Shown here piece after piece: positions 34,941-43,713 of a DNA stretch of 64,000 nucleotides. Numbering within the stretch: the first letter of the stretch is position 1; every line of letters starts with the position of its first letter. Below the pieces are notes generated by a model. It saw only the letters and a program-made list of their open reading frames with translations. It was not told where the DNA came from and searched no databases. Source of the DNA: Pedobacter gandavensis (GTDB lineage: Bacteria > Bacteroidota > Bacteroidia > Sphingobacteriales > Sphingobacteriaceae); assembly GCF_014172405.1 (NCBI RefSeq), contig NZ_WNXC01000009.1, positions 62,001 to 126,000 on the forward strand, in the 5' to 3' direction. Both the position numbers and the translations under genes were made by a program.

Positions 34941-36107
34941 TTAACTTCGGTATGACTTAGTCAATTCAAACACAGCAGTTAATATATTTCTTTCTACCTC
35001 ATCAAAAGGTAGGTTTCTACGTTTAAAAACCTGTTCTGCCGTTTCAAACATCTTATCCAGCCGATAAGTTTCAAAGCCTTGAGCACCACCCCATGAAAAA
35101 TCGGGAAGGAAAGTTTTAGGGAATCCGGCGCCAAAAATATTAGCCCCTACCCCAACTACAGATCCGGTATTGAACATGGTATTGATGCCACATTTGGCAT
35201 GGTCTGCCATGATCATGCCGCAGAACAACATTCCTGTTTCCCGAAGACCGGCCATGGCATAGTCCCAGATTTTTACATCAGCATAGTTGTTTTTAAGGTT
35301 AGAGTTATTGGTATCTGCCCCAATATTACACCATTGCCCCATTACGGAATTACCAAGATAACCTTCATGACCTTTAGAGGAATAGCCCCAGATCACCGCA
35401 TTATTGATTTCTCCACCTACCCTACTCAAAGGACCTATTGTGGTCTGTCCGTAGATTTTAGCCCCCATCTTGACTTGCGAATCATGACAAAGCGCAAAAG
35501 AGCCACGAATGTGTGCGCCTTCCCAAATCTGACTGTTTTTACCGATGTAAATCGGTCCGCTAAGGCTATTTAACGTCGCACATTCAGCCCCACCACCTTC
35601 TTCTACAAAGACCTCATCTCCAAGTATCACGTTGGTGCTGCTCAGTATTGCGGAAGATCGACCTTTAGTCAATAGACTAAAGTCTTTTCTCAGCTCTACA
35701 TCGTTGTTTTTAAAAATATCTTCGGGATAAAAAATCCTGACCAGTTCAGCTTCATAAGCGATGGGCTTAAACGCTGTTGCCGCTTCAGGAAGCGTGTCTG
35801 CTGTGGCACGGTAAGCAATCAGTAAATCTCCTTGTTTCAAAGCTTCTCCTTCGCGCAAACGATCTATTGCTTCCAGCAAGCCTTCGTCCGGACAAACGGA
35901 TCCATTGATGGATAAGTCAGCTCCAGGCTGTAAGGGATATTTAATAGAAAGATAAGGGATGGTCAGAAAGCCGGCAGTAGCATTTAGATGCCGCTCCCAT
36001 TTTTGAGCTATGGTAAGTATACCCACACGGAGGTCGGCAACCGGTCTTGTGAAAGATAGCGGACGCAAGGATGCCCAGGCATTATCATCAAATAAATTGA
36101 TTGTCAT
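34941..36107 (-). CDS. GlmU-like bifunctional protein (Bacteroidota variant)
   Basis: A 388-residue protein of the variant GlmU type found in Bacteroidota. It is proposed to acetylate glucosamine 1-phosphate and to form UDP-GlcNAc, the precursor of peptidoglycan and LPS. The N-terminus (INLFDDNAWASLRPLSFTRPVADLRVG) is unlike a standard GlmU and lacks its usual nucleotide-binding loop. The C-terminal part is a left-handed beta helix of hexapeptide repeats (about 160-330). The ATG at 36107 is preferred over a TTG nine bases upstream. It lies between the L31 and tpiA genes. Confidence 0.8.
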   Translation of the reverse strand: MTINLFDDNAWASLRPLSFTRPVADLRVGILTIAQKWERHLNATAGFLTIPYLSIKYPLQPGADLSINGSVCPDEGLLEAIDRLREGEALKQGDLLIAYRATADTLPEAATAFKPIAYEAELVRIFYPEDIFKNNDVELRKDFSLLTKGRSSAILSSTNVILGDEVFVEEGGGAECATLNSLSGPIYIGKNSQIWEGAHIRGSFALCHDSQVKMGAKIYGQTTIGPLSRVGGEINNAVIWGYSSKGHEGYLGNSVMGQWCNIGADTNNSNLKNNYADVKIWDYAMAGLRETGMLFCGMIMADHAKCGINTMFNTGSVVGVGANIFGAGFPKTFLPDFSWGGAQGFETYRLDKMFETAEQVFKRRNLPFDEVERNILTAVFELTKSYRS

Positions 36108-36124
36108 AAGCAACAAAAATAAAA

Positions 36125-36154
36125 AAAGTCCCGAAGCAATAGCACCGGGACTTT
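36125..36154 (-). terminator. terminator of the L31 gene
   Basis: A nine-base stem AAAGTCCCG (36125-36133) pairs with 36146-36154. On the minus strand it is followed by a long run of T. It separates the L31 gene from the GlmU-like gene downstream. Confidence 0.88.
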
Positions 36155-36178
36155 AAAATAATTACTTTTTTGGTAGAA

Positions 36179-36427
36179 TTACTTCTTAGCGTAACGAGTT
36201 TTAAATTTATCGATACGACCAGCTGTATCTACTAACTTCATTTTACCAGTATAGAAAGGGTGTGAAGTATGAGAAATCTCTAATTTGTATAGAGGGTATT
36301 CGTTACCATCTTCCCATTTGATGCTTTCTTTAGTATCTACACAAGATTTCGTTAAGAAAGAGTACTCATTTGACATATCTTTAAATACTACAAATCTATA
36401 GTTTGATGGATGCAGATCTTTTTTCAT
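36179..36427 (-). CDS. rpmE2: ribosomal protein L31, type B (zinc-free)
   Basis: An 82-residue large-subunit protein. The start MKKDLHPSNY and the stretch HTSHPFYTGKMKLVDTAGRIDKFKTRYA are characteristic of type B L31, which lacks the zinc-binding cysteine set of type A. Only one cysteine is present. Type B proteins often replace the zinc form under zinc limitation, though Bacteroidota commonly use type B as the main copy. Single-gene unit with a strong terminator. Confidence 0.94.
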   Translation of the reverse strand: MKKDLHPSNYRFVVFKDMSNEYSFLTKSCVDTKESIKWEDGNEYPLYKLEISHTSHPFYTGKMKLVDTAGRIDKFKTRYAKK

Positions 36428-36522
36428 GATGCTTTTATATTATTATTTCCTTATTTCTCGCTTATTTTTAAGGTTGCAAATATCCTAAAATTATTTTTCA
36501 TTAGCAAGGAAGTCTTGAAAAA

Positions 36523-36810
36523 TTATCTACTATACTTTTTTCTAGTCTCAATTTTCTCTTTTTGCCGTCTTAAATAGGCGTCAGCAATGACTTCAGCCGA
36601 AGGAAGTTCCGAATTACTGATCAAAAGACTTTTCAATTTCTCCTCATCCACATCAGCACGGTACAAGATGTTCATCATTTTGGAGATGTCATTGTCTAGC
36701 AGATAGGCAAAAGCCTGCACTAAACGCTCCCGGATTTGCGCTTCCGACCAGACTTCTTCTACCTCAAAATCTCTGCTAACGATGGTGCTTAACGCTTTCA
36801 AATCTTCCAT
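36523..36810 (-). CDS. conserved small hypothetical protein downstream of methylmalonyl-CoA epimerase
   Basis: A 95-residue soluble protein with helix-forming, acidic sequence and a basic C-terminus. I do not recognise a named family, although its position after the epimerase gene and the good coding pattern suggest a real gene. Its ATG overlaps the epimerase stop codon (TAATG), so translation is coupled. Its function is unknown; a role linked to that enzyme is a guess. Confidence 0.65.
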   Translation of the reverse strand: MEDLKALSTIVSRDFEVEEVWSEAQIRERLVQAFAYLLDNDISKMMNILYRADVDEEKLKSLLISNSELPSAEVIADAYLRRQKEKIETRKKYSR

Positions 36811-37217
36811 TATAAGGCTTTAATTTCCTGACATAATTCCACCAATACCCCGTTTGTACCTTTTGGATGAAGAAAACAAACCAGTTTATTGTCGGCTCCT
36901 AATTTAGGTTGTTCATTCAACAATACAAATCCTTCTTTTTTTAACCGTTCCATCTCCAACAGGATATCTGCGACATCAAAAGCGATGTGATGAATGCCTT
37001 CTCCCTTTTTTTCCAGAAACTTAGCGATCGGACTATCCTGATGGCTGGCCGACAACAATTCAATCTTATTGGCTCCGGTTTGAAAAAAGGCGGTACGCAC
37101 CCCCTCAGAAGCGACTTCTTCTCTTTTATAACAAGTCGTGTTCAATAATTTCTCATAAAGATCGCAGGACAAATCCAGGTCTTTTACAGCGATACCGATG
37201 TGTTCAATCTTCCTCAT
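36810..37217 (-). CDS. mce: methylmalonyl-CoA epimerase
   Basis: A 135-residue enzyme of the glyoxalase/VOC fold that interconverts the R and S forms of methylmalonyl-CoA in propionate metabolism. It begins IEHIGIAVKDL, with a metal-binding histidine, and the GIHHIAFDV stretch near residue 76 supplies another. The closing LHPKGTNGVLVELCQE is diagnostic. It is divergent from iscS and co-transcribed with a small hypothetical gene. Confidence 0.92.
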   Translation of the reverse strand: MRKIEHIGIAVKDLDLSCDLYEKLLNTTCYKREEVASEGVRTAFFQTGANKIELLSASHQDSPIAKFLEKKGEGIHHIAFDVADILLEMERLKKEGFVLLNEQPKLGADNKLVCFLHPKGTNGVLVELCQEIKAL

Positions 37218-37307
37218 ATCTGGTTAAACGGTTAGAAAAATGTAAAAATGCAGGTTTTACCTATACCATCATAGCTATTATTTATAATTGTTGGCGTTCT
37301 TTTTTCG

Positions 37308-37315
37308 TACATTTG
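37308..37315 (+). promoter_or_regulatory. -7 element of the iscS promoter
   Basis: TACATTTG fits the TAnnTTTG pattern and lies 26 bases before the iscS ATG. TTG at 37288-37290 is the nearest upstream partner, with a slightly short spacer of 17 bases. Confidence 0.55.
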
Positions 37316-37341
37316 TCTATTATTAAGAATAATTACATACG

Positions 37342-38553
37342 ATGGAACTTCCTATTTACTTAGATAACAATGCAACTACTCCCCTTGACCCAAGGGTATT
37401 AGAAGCGATGCTACCATATTTCACCAACAAATTTGGTAACGCTGCCAGCCGTAACCACGCTTTTGGATGGGTGGCAGAAGAAGGTGTTGACTACGCTCGT
37501 GAACAAGTGGCGAAACTAATTGGCTGTACTGATAAAGAGATCATCTTTACTTCAGGTGCTACAGAAGCAGACAATTTAGGTATCAAAGGAGTTTATGAAA
37601 TGTATCAGGACAAGGGTAATCATATCATTACCGCAACTACTGAACATAAAGCAGTATTAGACGCTTGTAAACACCTGGAAAAATTAGGTGCTAAAGTAAC
37701 TTATCTACAAGTAAAAGCAGACGGTCTAATTGACCTTCAAGAGCTTGAAGCTGCGATGACTGAACAAACCATCTTAGTTACGATCATGTATGGTAACAAT
37801 GAGATTGGTGTGATTCAACCTATTAAAGAAATTTCTGCTATTGCACATAAACATGGTGCATTATTCATGACTGATGCGACACAAGCTGTAGGAAAGATTC
37901 CTGTAGATGTAAACGCTGATGGTATTGACTTAATGGCATTCTCTGCACATAAAATGTACGGCCCTAAAGGTGTTGGTGCACTATATGTACGTCGTAAAAA
38001 CCCAAGGGTTAAAGTAACTGCACAGATTGATGGTGGTGGTCATGAGCGCGGTATGCGTTCAGGAACGTTAAACGTACCTGGTATCGTTGGTTTGGGTAAA
38101 GCATGTGAACTTTGCCGTTTGGAAATGGATGAAGAAGCAAAACGTTTATCTGCATTAAGAGATAAATTAGAAGGCGCTTTATCTCAAATGGAAGAAAGTT
38201 ATGTGAATGGTAACACAGAACACCGTTTGCCACATGTAGCCAATATTTCCTTTAAATATGTAGAGGGTGAAGGCTTAATGATGTCGATGAAAGACCTTGC
38301 AGTATCTTCTGGATCTGCTTGTACTTCCGCTTCATTAGAACCTTCTTATGTATTGAAAAGCTTAGGTCTTTCTGATGATTTAGCACACTCATCTATCCGT
38401 TTTGGATTGGGTCGTTTCACGACTGAAGAAGAAATTGATTTCGCTATTGAGCACACTAAAGCAGCAGTTAATCACTTAAGAGAACTTTCTCCACTTTGGG
38501 AAATGTTTAAAGAAGGAATTGACTTAAGTAAAATTGAATGGGCTGAGCACTAA
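37342..38553 (+). CDS. iscS: cysteine desulfurase, IscS type
   Basis: A 403-residue PLP enzyme that takes sulfur from cysteine for iron-sulfur cluster assembly. The PLP lysine is K204 in SAHKMYGPKG, and the active-site cysteine C327 is in SSGSACTSAS, with the long mobile loop of the IscS class. The length is normal. It is the first gene of an iscS-iscU-iscA cluster, with a promoter-like TAnnTTTG element upstream. No hscBA or fdx genes follow in this window. Confidence 0.95.
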   Translation: MELPIYLDNNATTPLDPRVLEAMLPYFTNKFGNAASRNHAFGWVAEEGVDYAREQVAKLIGCTDKEIIFTSGATEADNLGIKGVYEMYQDKGNHIITATTEHKAVLDACKHLEKLGAKVTYLQVKADGLIDLQELEAAMTEQTILVTIMYGNNEIGVIQPIKEISAIAHKHGALFMTDATQAVGKIPVDVNADGIDLMAFSAHKMYGPKGVGALYVRRKNPRVKVTAQIDGGGHERGMRSGTLNVPGIVGLGKACELCRLEMDEEAKRLSALRDKLEGALSQMEESYVNGNTEHRLPHVANISFKYVEGEGLMMSMKDLAVSSGSACTSASLEPSYVLKSLGLSDDLAHSSIRFGLGRFTTEEEIDFAIEHTKAAVNHLRELSPLWEMFKEGIDLSKIEWAEH

Positions 38554-38619
38554 GCTTCACCTATTAGTAAACAATATTTAAATACAATCCCCGGAAACGG
38601 AGATTTAGAGGAAAAAAAA

Positions 38620-39033
38620 ATGGCATACTCAGAAAAAGTAATGGAACATTATACCAACCCTAGAAATGTTGGTACTTTAAATAAAGATAACAAGAACGTA
38701 GGAACAGGATTAGTTGGTGCACCTGAGTGCGGTGACGTAATGCGTCTACAAATTGAAGTAGATGACAACAATGTGATCACAGATGCAAAATTCAAGACCT
38801 TTGGTTGCGGATCTGCAATTGCTTCTTCTTCTTTAGCTACAGAATGGTTAAAAGGAAAAACTGTAGATGAGGCTTTGGCCATCGACAATATGGATATCGT
38901 GGAAGAATTGGCTTTACCGCCGGTAAAAATCCACTGTTCAGTATTGGCTGAAGATGCGATCAAATCTGCAATCAACGATTACCGCGTTAAAAACGGTATG
39001 GAGCCAATTGCAATGCCTAAATCTCATCACTAA
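38620..39033 (+). CDS. iscU: iron-sulfur cluster scaffold IscU
   Basis: A 137-residue scaffold on which 2Fe-2S clusters are built with sulfur from IscS. The three cluster cysteines C37, C63 and C106 and the conserved D39 are present (APECGDVM, FGCGSA, HCSVLA). The ATG is preceded by AGAGGA, a Shine-Dalgarno-like stretch, 8 bases upstream. It lies 66 bases after iscS. Confidence 0.96.
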   Translation: MAYSEKVMEHYTNPRNVGTLNKDNKNVGTGLVGAPECGDVMRLQIEVDDNNVITDAKFKTFGCGSAIASSSLATEWLKGKTVDEALAIDNMDIVEELALPPVKIHCSVLAEDAIKSAINDYRVKNGMEPIAMPKSHH

Positions 39034-39093
39034 TTTCAATCATAGTTTGGCAGGCAATTTGTTTTGTCCTGTTAAACTTTAATTTTTAAAACG

Positions 39094-39420
39094 ATGATTA
39101 CGATAACCGATAAAGCGAAAAGCAAAATTGATCACCTGATGCAAGATGCGCAGATGGATGACACTTATTTTTTGCGCGTCTCTGTAAAAGGTGGTGGTTG
39201 CTCTGGTTTATCATACAATTTAGATTTTGATAACGAAGAGAAAACCGGAGATCAGTTTTTCGAAGACAGAGGGATCAGGATTGCATTAGACATGAAATCC
39301 TTCCTTTATCTTGCCGGTACTGAGCTTGACTTTTCAGATGGTTTAAACGGAAAAGGATTCAATTTCCATAACCCTAACGCAAGTCGTTCTTGTGGTTGTG
39401 GCGAAAGCTTCTCTGTTTAA
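39094..39420 (+). CDS. iscA: A-type iron-sulfur carrier IscA
   Basis: A 108-residue A-type carrier protein that delivers clusters to apo-proteins. The three conserved cysteines are C36 (GGGCSGLSY), C100 and C102 (SCGCGESF). It is third in the iscSUA cluster, followed directly by a strong terminator, which marks the end of the operon. Confidence 0.95.
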   Translation: MITITDKAKSKIDHLMQDAQMDDTYFLRVSVKGGGCSGLSYNLDFDNEEKTGDQFFEDRGIRIALDMKSFLYLAGTELDFSDGLNGKGFNFHNPNASRSCGCGESFSV

Positions 39421-39440
39421 CTTATATACCTTATTGATTT

Positions 39441-39464
39441 AAAAGGGCACTCATGTGCCCTTTT
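39441..39464 (+). terminator. terminator of the iscSUA operon
   Basis: A perfect 10-base stem (39441-39450 with 39455-39464), a four-base loop and a following T run lie 20 bases after the iscA stop. Confidence 0.9.
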
Positions 39465-39535
39465 TTCATGTACTGATTTTTTCTTTCCAAAGAAAAGTTT
39501 ATCATTGTTCCTCCAATCAAACAAAATATAATAAC

Positions 39536-41443
39536 ATGGTATCATTTAATGAGTTTTCTACTGTACCTAGTCTCTTGAGAAATGTGGTAGAAAACATCCA
39601 TAAACCAACCGAGACTTTCCTCATTCATAAAAAGAATGCAGATTGGGAAGAGATCTCTTTTGAAAAAACACTGGAACGTGCGGATGCTGTTGCTTCATTC
39701 TTCCTGGATAAAGGAATTGTAAAAGGAGACCGGATGGGCTTAATGATCGAGAATTCTCCTGATTATGTTTATTATGATCAGGGTATTCAGCAGATTGGTG
39801 CAATTAATGTCTCTATCTATCCTACGTTATCTGAGCAGGAAGTCACCTATATCATCAATGACTCCGGGATCAGAGCGATCCTCATCGGAAGCCCTTTTCT
39901 ATATAAGAAAGTAACCAAAATAGCGGAAAACTGTAGAAACCTGGAATACATTATTCCTGTTTTCGCAGATTATGAAAAAATTGCTTTGCCAGAAGGAATG
40001 AAAGCCAAGGTAATCCCTTTTTCTACTTTGCTGGAAACTCCGGTAAGCGAAGTGAGGCGCGCAGAAATTACGCGCATCAGAACAGCCTTACGTCCTTCAG
40101 ATATTTCTTCCCTGATTTATACTTCAGGCACTACAGGCACACCAAAGGGTGTGATCTTGTCGCACAACAACTTTGTACAAAACGTAAAAGTTTGTTTGCA
40201 GCAAATTCCGATCATCGACGAAACAGAAACCTTTTTATCTTTCCTTCCCTTGTCTCACGTTTTTGAACGTACCGCCACCTATCATGTTTGCTGTGCCCAG
40301 GGTTGTAAAATTGCCTATGCACAAAGCCTGGAATTGCTGGCAAAAAACATGGCGGAAATTAAGCCTACGGTGATGAGCTGTGTACCTCGTTTATTAGAAA
40401 GAATTCACGATAAAGCCATCAAAAGCGGTACTGCTGGCGGCGGACTAAAATCAAAAATTTTCCTATGGGCATTAGACATCGGACAAAAATACCGCAACGA
40501 AAAAGAGGCGGGTAGAAATCCAGGCCTGTTTTTATCCGCTGAAAAAGCAATCGCAGAGAAATTAGTTTTTAGCAAGATTAAAGAGAAAACCGGGGGCCGC
40601 TTAAAGTTCATGCTTTCTGGTGGTGCCGCATTGCCTAAAAATGTAGGTGAGTTTTTTGGAAACCTGGGAATTAAAGTACTGGAAGGCTTTGGCCTAACGG
40701 AAACTTCGCCGGTAATGGCAGTAACGGAATATGACAGACAAGTATATGGTACTGTTGGCCGTGTCATTCCAGGGATTGAAATCGGAATTCAGGATGTAGA
40801 GACTAAAAAGATCATCAACATCCAAACGCATGAAACTTTTCAGGAAGGTTTTGAATGTGAAGAAGGTGAGATTATTGTCCGTGGACATTGCGTCATGCAA
40901 GGTTATTTTAATAAACCTGCAGAAACTGCCGAAGCCATCGACAAAGACAATTGGTTCCATACCGGTGATATCGGTCGCTTCTATAAAGGAAACCTGCAAA
41001 TCACAGATCGTTTGAAAAACATGATTGTCAATGCTTATGGCAAAAACGTATATCCTACTCCGGTAGAAAACGTTTACCTGAAAAGTCCTAAAATTGATCA
41101 ACTGTTCCTAATTGGTGATAAAAGAGAGTATTTAACTGCGATCATTATCCCGAATAAAGAAACCTTACAGGAAGAGTTTAAACTTCCGGAATCCTTTTTC
41201 CAACAGCCTCAGCTGTTTATTGAGGATAAAGAGATTGTCGACTGGATCGCCAAAGACATCAAAAAACTCTCTAATGAATTGGCCAAGTTTGAGCGCATCA
41301 AGAACTTCAAGATCAAAAGAAACCCTTTTAGTATTGAAGACGGTGAGCTTACGCCAACCATGAAAGCGAAAAGAAAAGTAATTGAGACCAAGTATGCCGC
41401 CAACATCGATGAGATGTATGAGGAAGAAGTTGAGGTCGACTAG
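39536..41443 (+). CDS. long-chain acyl-CoA synthetase (AMP-binding)
   Basis: A 635-residue AMP-forming ligase that activates long-chain fatty acids to acyl-CoA. The AMP-binding motif YTSGTTGTPKG lies near residue 205. The FMLSGGAALPKNVGEFF and GFGLTETSPV stretches follow, and then DRLKNMIVNAYGKNVYPTPVE. It resembles the FadD15/Faa-type long-chain ligases. The frame is open from 39455, but that extension overlaps the iscA terminator, so ATG at 39536 is the start. Single gene in its unit. Confidence 0.92.
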   Translation: MVSFNEFSTVPSLLRNVVENIHKPTETFLIHKKNADWEEISFEKTLERADAVASFFLDKGIVKGDRMGLMIENSPDYVYYDQGIQQIGAINVSIYPTLSEQEVTYIINDSGIRAILIGSPFLYKKVTKIAENCRNLEYIIPVFADYEKIALPEGMKAKVIPFSTLLETPVSEVRRAEITRIRTALRPSDISSLIYTSGTTGTPKGVILSHNNFVQNVKVCLQQIPIIDETETFLSFLPLSHVFERTATYHVCCAQGCKIAYAQSLELLAKNMAEIKPTVMSCVPRLLERIHDKAIKSGTAGGGLKSKIFLWALDIGQKYRNEKEAGRNPGLFLSAEKAIAEKLVFSKIKEKTGGRLKFMLSGGAALPKNVGEFFGNLGIKVLEGFGLTETSPVMAVTEYDRQVYGTVGRVIPGIEIGIQDVETKKIINIQTHETFQEGFECEEGEIIVRGHCVMQGYFNKPAETAEAIDKDNWFHTGDIGRFYKGNLQITDRLKNMIVNAYGKNVYPTPVENVYLKSPKIDQLFLIGDKREYLTAIIIPNKETLQEEFKLPESFFQQPQLFIEDKEIVDWIAKDIKKLSNELAKFERIKNFKIKRNPFSIEDGELTPTMKAKRKVIETKYAANIDEMYEEEVEVD

Positions 41444-41548
41444 AGCTCCTTTTCCCGCGTAACACCCCTTATAAAGGTGGTAATTTTCACATCTGTTATA
41501 ATTGTTATAATAATTGTGAGATATTATACACCCTTTAATCGTATAAAA

Positions 41549-41634
41549 ACCTCACAAATCACTATTTTTGTGAGGTCACAGGAATCTGTGATGATAATCA
41601 GCATTAAATAAACCTTTTCCGGCATGATGCCGGA
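41549..41634 (+). promoter_or_regulatory. three-hairpin leader of lysS
   Basis: Three short hairpins follow one another upstream of lysS: a 10-base stem (41549-41558 with 41567-41576), a six-base stem (41576-41581 with 41586-41591), and an eight-base-arm palindrome (41618-41625 with 41627-41634) ending 12 bases before the start codon. The first could be a terminator of the acyl-CoA synthetase gene. The last could mask the translation start. No T-box motif is visible. Confidence 0.45.
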
Positions 41635-41646
41635 CAGATCACAAAT

Positions 41647-43368
41647 ATGAGTACAGGACTATCAGAACAAGAGTTGTTGCGTAGAAATTCGCTAAACCAA
41701 CTTCGTGAATTAGGGATCGATCCCTACCCTGCTGAAGCATTTGAAATCAATGCCCATGCAGCAGATATTTTAGCTAACTACGAAAGAGATAAGACTGCAT
41801 ATAAGAACATCAGCATTGCAGGCCGTATCATGACCCGCAGAATTATGGGTAGTGCTGCCTTCGTAGAATTGCAAGATTCGACAGGAAGAATACAAGTTTA
41901 CTTAAAAAGAGACGAGCTATGCCCTGATGAAGATAAAACCTTATACAATACCGTATTCAAGAAGTTATTGGATCTGGGCGACTTTATAGGCGTAAAAGGC
42001 TATGTTTTCACAACCCAGACTGGCGAGATCTCTGTTCACGTGACGGAATTCAAATTATTATCAAAATCTCTGAAGCCTTTACCAGTGGTAAAACGTGATG
42101 AGGAAGGAAATATTTACGATGGTTTTACTGATCCGGAATTGCGCTACAGACAGCGTTATGTGGATCTTACCGTAAACCCTGGATTCAAACAGATTTTCAT
42201 CAACCGTTCAAAAGTCATCAATACGATGAGAAACTACTTTGATGAACAAGGTTGGATGGAAGTAGAAACACCAATCCTTCAACCGATCCATGGTGGTGCA
42301 GCGGCGCGTCCATTTGCGACACACCACAACACCCTGGATATGCCTTTATACCTCCGTATTGCGAATGAGCTTTACCTGAAAAGGCTAATCGTTGCCGGTT
42401 TTGATGGCGTTTATGAGTTCGGTAAAATGTTCAGAAATGAAGGCATGGACCGTACGCATAATCCGGAATTTACCGCAATGGAAATCTATGTAGCTTACAA
42501 AGACTACATCTGGATGATGGGCATGGTAGAAGAATGTCTGGAAAGAATTACAATTGCTATTCATGGGAAAGCAGAAATTGAGGTGGGTAAACACAAAATC
42601 AATTTCGAAGGTCCTTATGAAAAGCTAACCATGTATGAATCTATCCAGAAATACACAGGTATCGATGTATCTGATATGACGGAAGAGCAAATCAAGGAAG
42701 TTTGCAAAAGCCTGAATATTGAAGTAGATGCTTCTATGGGCAGAGGAAAGCTGATTGATGAGTTGTTTAGTGAGAAAGTTGAAGCCAACCTGATCCAGCC
42801 AACATACATCACGGATTATCCTTTGGAAATGACTCCACTGGCTAAGAAACATAGAAGTAAAGAAGGCCTGGTAGAGAGATTTGAGCTGTTTGTAAATGGT
42901 AAAGAAATTGCCAATGCTTACTCAGAGCTGAATGACCCTATCGATCAGAAAGAACGTTTGGTAGATCAATTGAAACTGGCTGAAAGAGGTGATGATGAAG
43001 CGATGGCCATGGATGAAGATTTCCTTCGTGCATTGGAATATGGTATGCCTCCAACTTCTGGTTTAGGTATCGGTATTGACAGATTGGTGATGTTAATGAC
43101 CAACCAGTCTACCATTCAGGAAGTTTTATTCTTCCCTCAGATGAGACCAGAGAAAAAAGCGAAAGTAACTACTGATGAAGATTTCGTCAATGCAGGTATC
43201 CCAGCAGCATGGGTTCCGGTAATCAGAAAGATGAACATCAATACGATTGAAGAGCTAAAAGCAGCAAATCCGAATAAAGTATTTAACGACTTAGGCGGAA
43301 TGCGCAAGAAATTGAAACTGGACTTAACGATGCCTTCGAAAGAGGAAGTTGAAGCTTGGTTTGCTTAA
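41647..43368 (+). CDS. lysS: lysyl-tRNA synthetase, class II
   Basis: A 573-residue class II enzyme that charges tRNA-Lys. The OB-fold anticodon domain occupies about residues 55-150. The class II motifs follow: motif 2 in FRNEGMDRTHNPEF and motif 3 in GLGIGIDRLVMLM. The protein is about 70 residues longer than the E. coli enzyme. The extra C-terminal part (NAGIPAAWVPVIRKMNINTIEELKAA and on) looks like a helical add-on typical of Bacteroidota. It has a leader with three hairpins and a terminator just after. Confidence 0.95.
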   Translation: MSTGLSEQELLRRNSLNQLRELGIDPYPAEAFEINAHAADILANYERDKTAYKNISIAGRIMTRRIMGSAAFVELQDSTGRIQVYLKRDELCPDEDKTLYNTVFKKLLDLGDFIGVKGYVFTTQTGEISVHVTEFKLLSKSLKPLPVVKRDEEGNIYDGFTDPELRYRQRYVDLTVNPGFKQIFINRSKVINTMRNYFDEQGWMEVETPILQPIHGGAAARPFATHHNTLDMPLYLRIANELYLKRLIVAGFDGVYEFGKMFRNEGMDRTHNPEFTAMEIYVAYKDYIWMMGMVEECLERITIAIHGKAEIEVGKHKINFEGPYEKLTMYESIQKYTGIDVSDMTEEQIKEVCKSLNIEVDASMGRGKLIDELFSEKVEANLIQPTYITDYPLEMTPLAKKHRSKEGLVERFELFVNGKEIANAYSELNDPIDQKERLVDQLKLAERGDDEAMAMDEDFLRALEYGMPPTSGLGIGIDRLVMLMTNQSTIQEVLFFPQMRPEKKAKVTTDEDFVNAGIPAAWVPVIRKMNINTIEELKAANPNKVFNDLGGMRKKLKLDLTMPSKEEVEAWFA

Positions 43369-43388
43369 CAAACTCATAACATAAACTT

Positions 43389-43421
43389 AAAGGCTTGCTG
43401 CATAAATTGTAGCAAGCCTTT
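43389..43421 (+). terminator. terminator of lysS
   Basis: An 11-base stem (43389-43399 with 43411-43421) is followed by a T-rich tract. Confidence 0.88.
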
Positions 43422-43455
43422 TTTAATTTTAGGCATATATTAAAACCTAGAAAAT

Positions 43456-43668
43456 ATGATCAGTTCAAGTTTAGAAATCACAGAAAGTGAATACTGCATT
43501 AAGCTCAATAAAGAAGACTTTGACTTGACTTTAATCCGTCAGTTGATTACCAGAATCCAGTCGGAGCAGTTGTTCTTCAGCAAGAAGAAAGAAGCGATGG
43601 AAGATGACATCATCAGCAGATCGAACGAGCGTAGCTATGAGGATTTTGACAGATTGAGTGAAAAATAA
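43456..43668 (+). CDS. small conserved-looking hypothetical protein
   Basis: A 70-residue soluble protein with alternating acidic and basic stretches (ESEYCIKLNKEDFDLTLIRQL) and a probable helix in the second half. I do not recognise a family. It is bounded on both sides by terminators (43389-43421 and 43668-43693), so it is a transcription unit of its own, which supports a real gene. Function unknown. Confidence 0.6.
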   Translation: MISSSLEITESEYCIKLNKEDFDLTLIRQLITRIQSEQLFFSKKKEAMEDDIISRSNERSYEDFDRLSEK

Positions 43669-43693
43669 AAAGCCACATTTTCATGTGGCTTTT
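43668..43693. terminator. terminator between the small hypothetical gene and the convergent TPR gene
   Basis: A 10-base stem (43668-43677 with 43684-43693) with A on the left and T on the right may act in both directions. Confidence 0.85.
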
Positions 43694-43713
43694 TATTCAA
43701 TTCTTAAATATTC

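Noticed and set aside
39455..39535. longer N-terminus of the acyl-CoA synthetase
   Set aside because: The extension begins inside the iscA terminator hairpin; ATG at 39536 matches the family.
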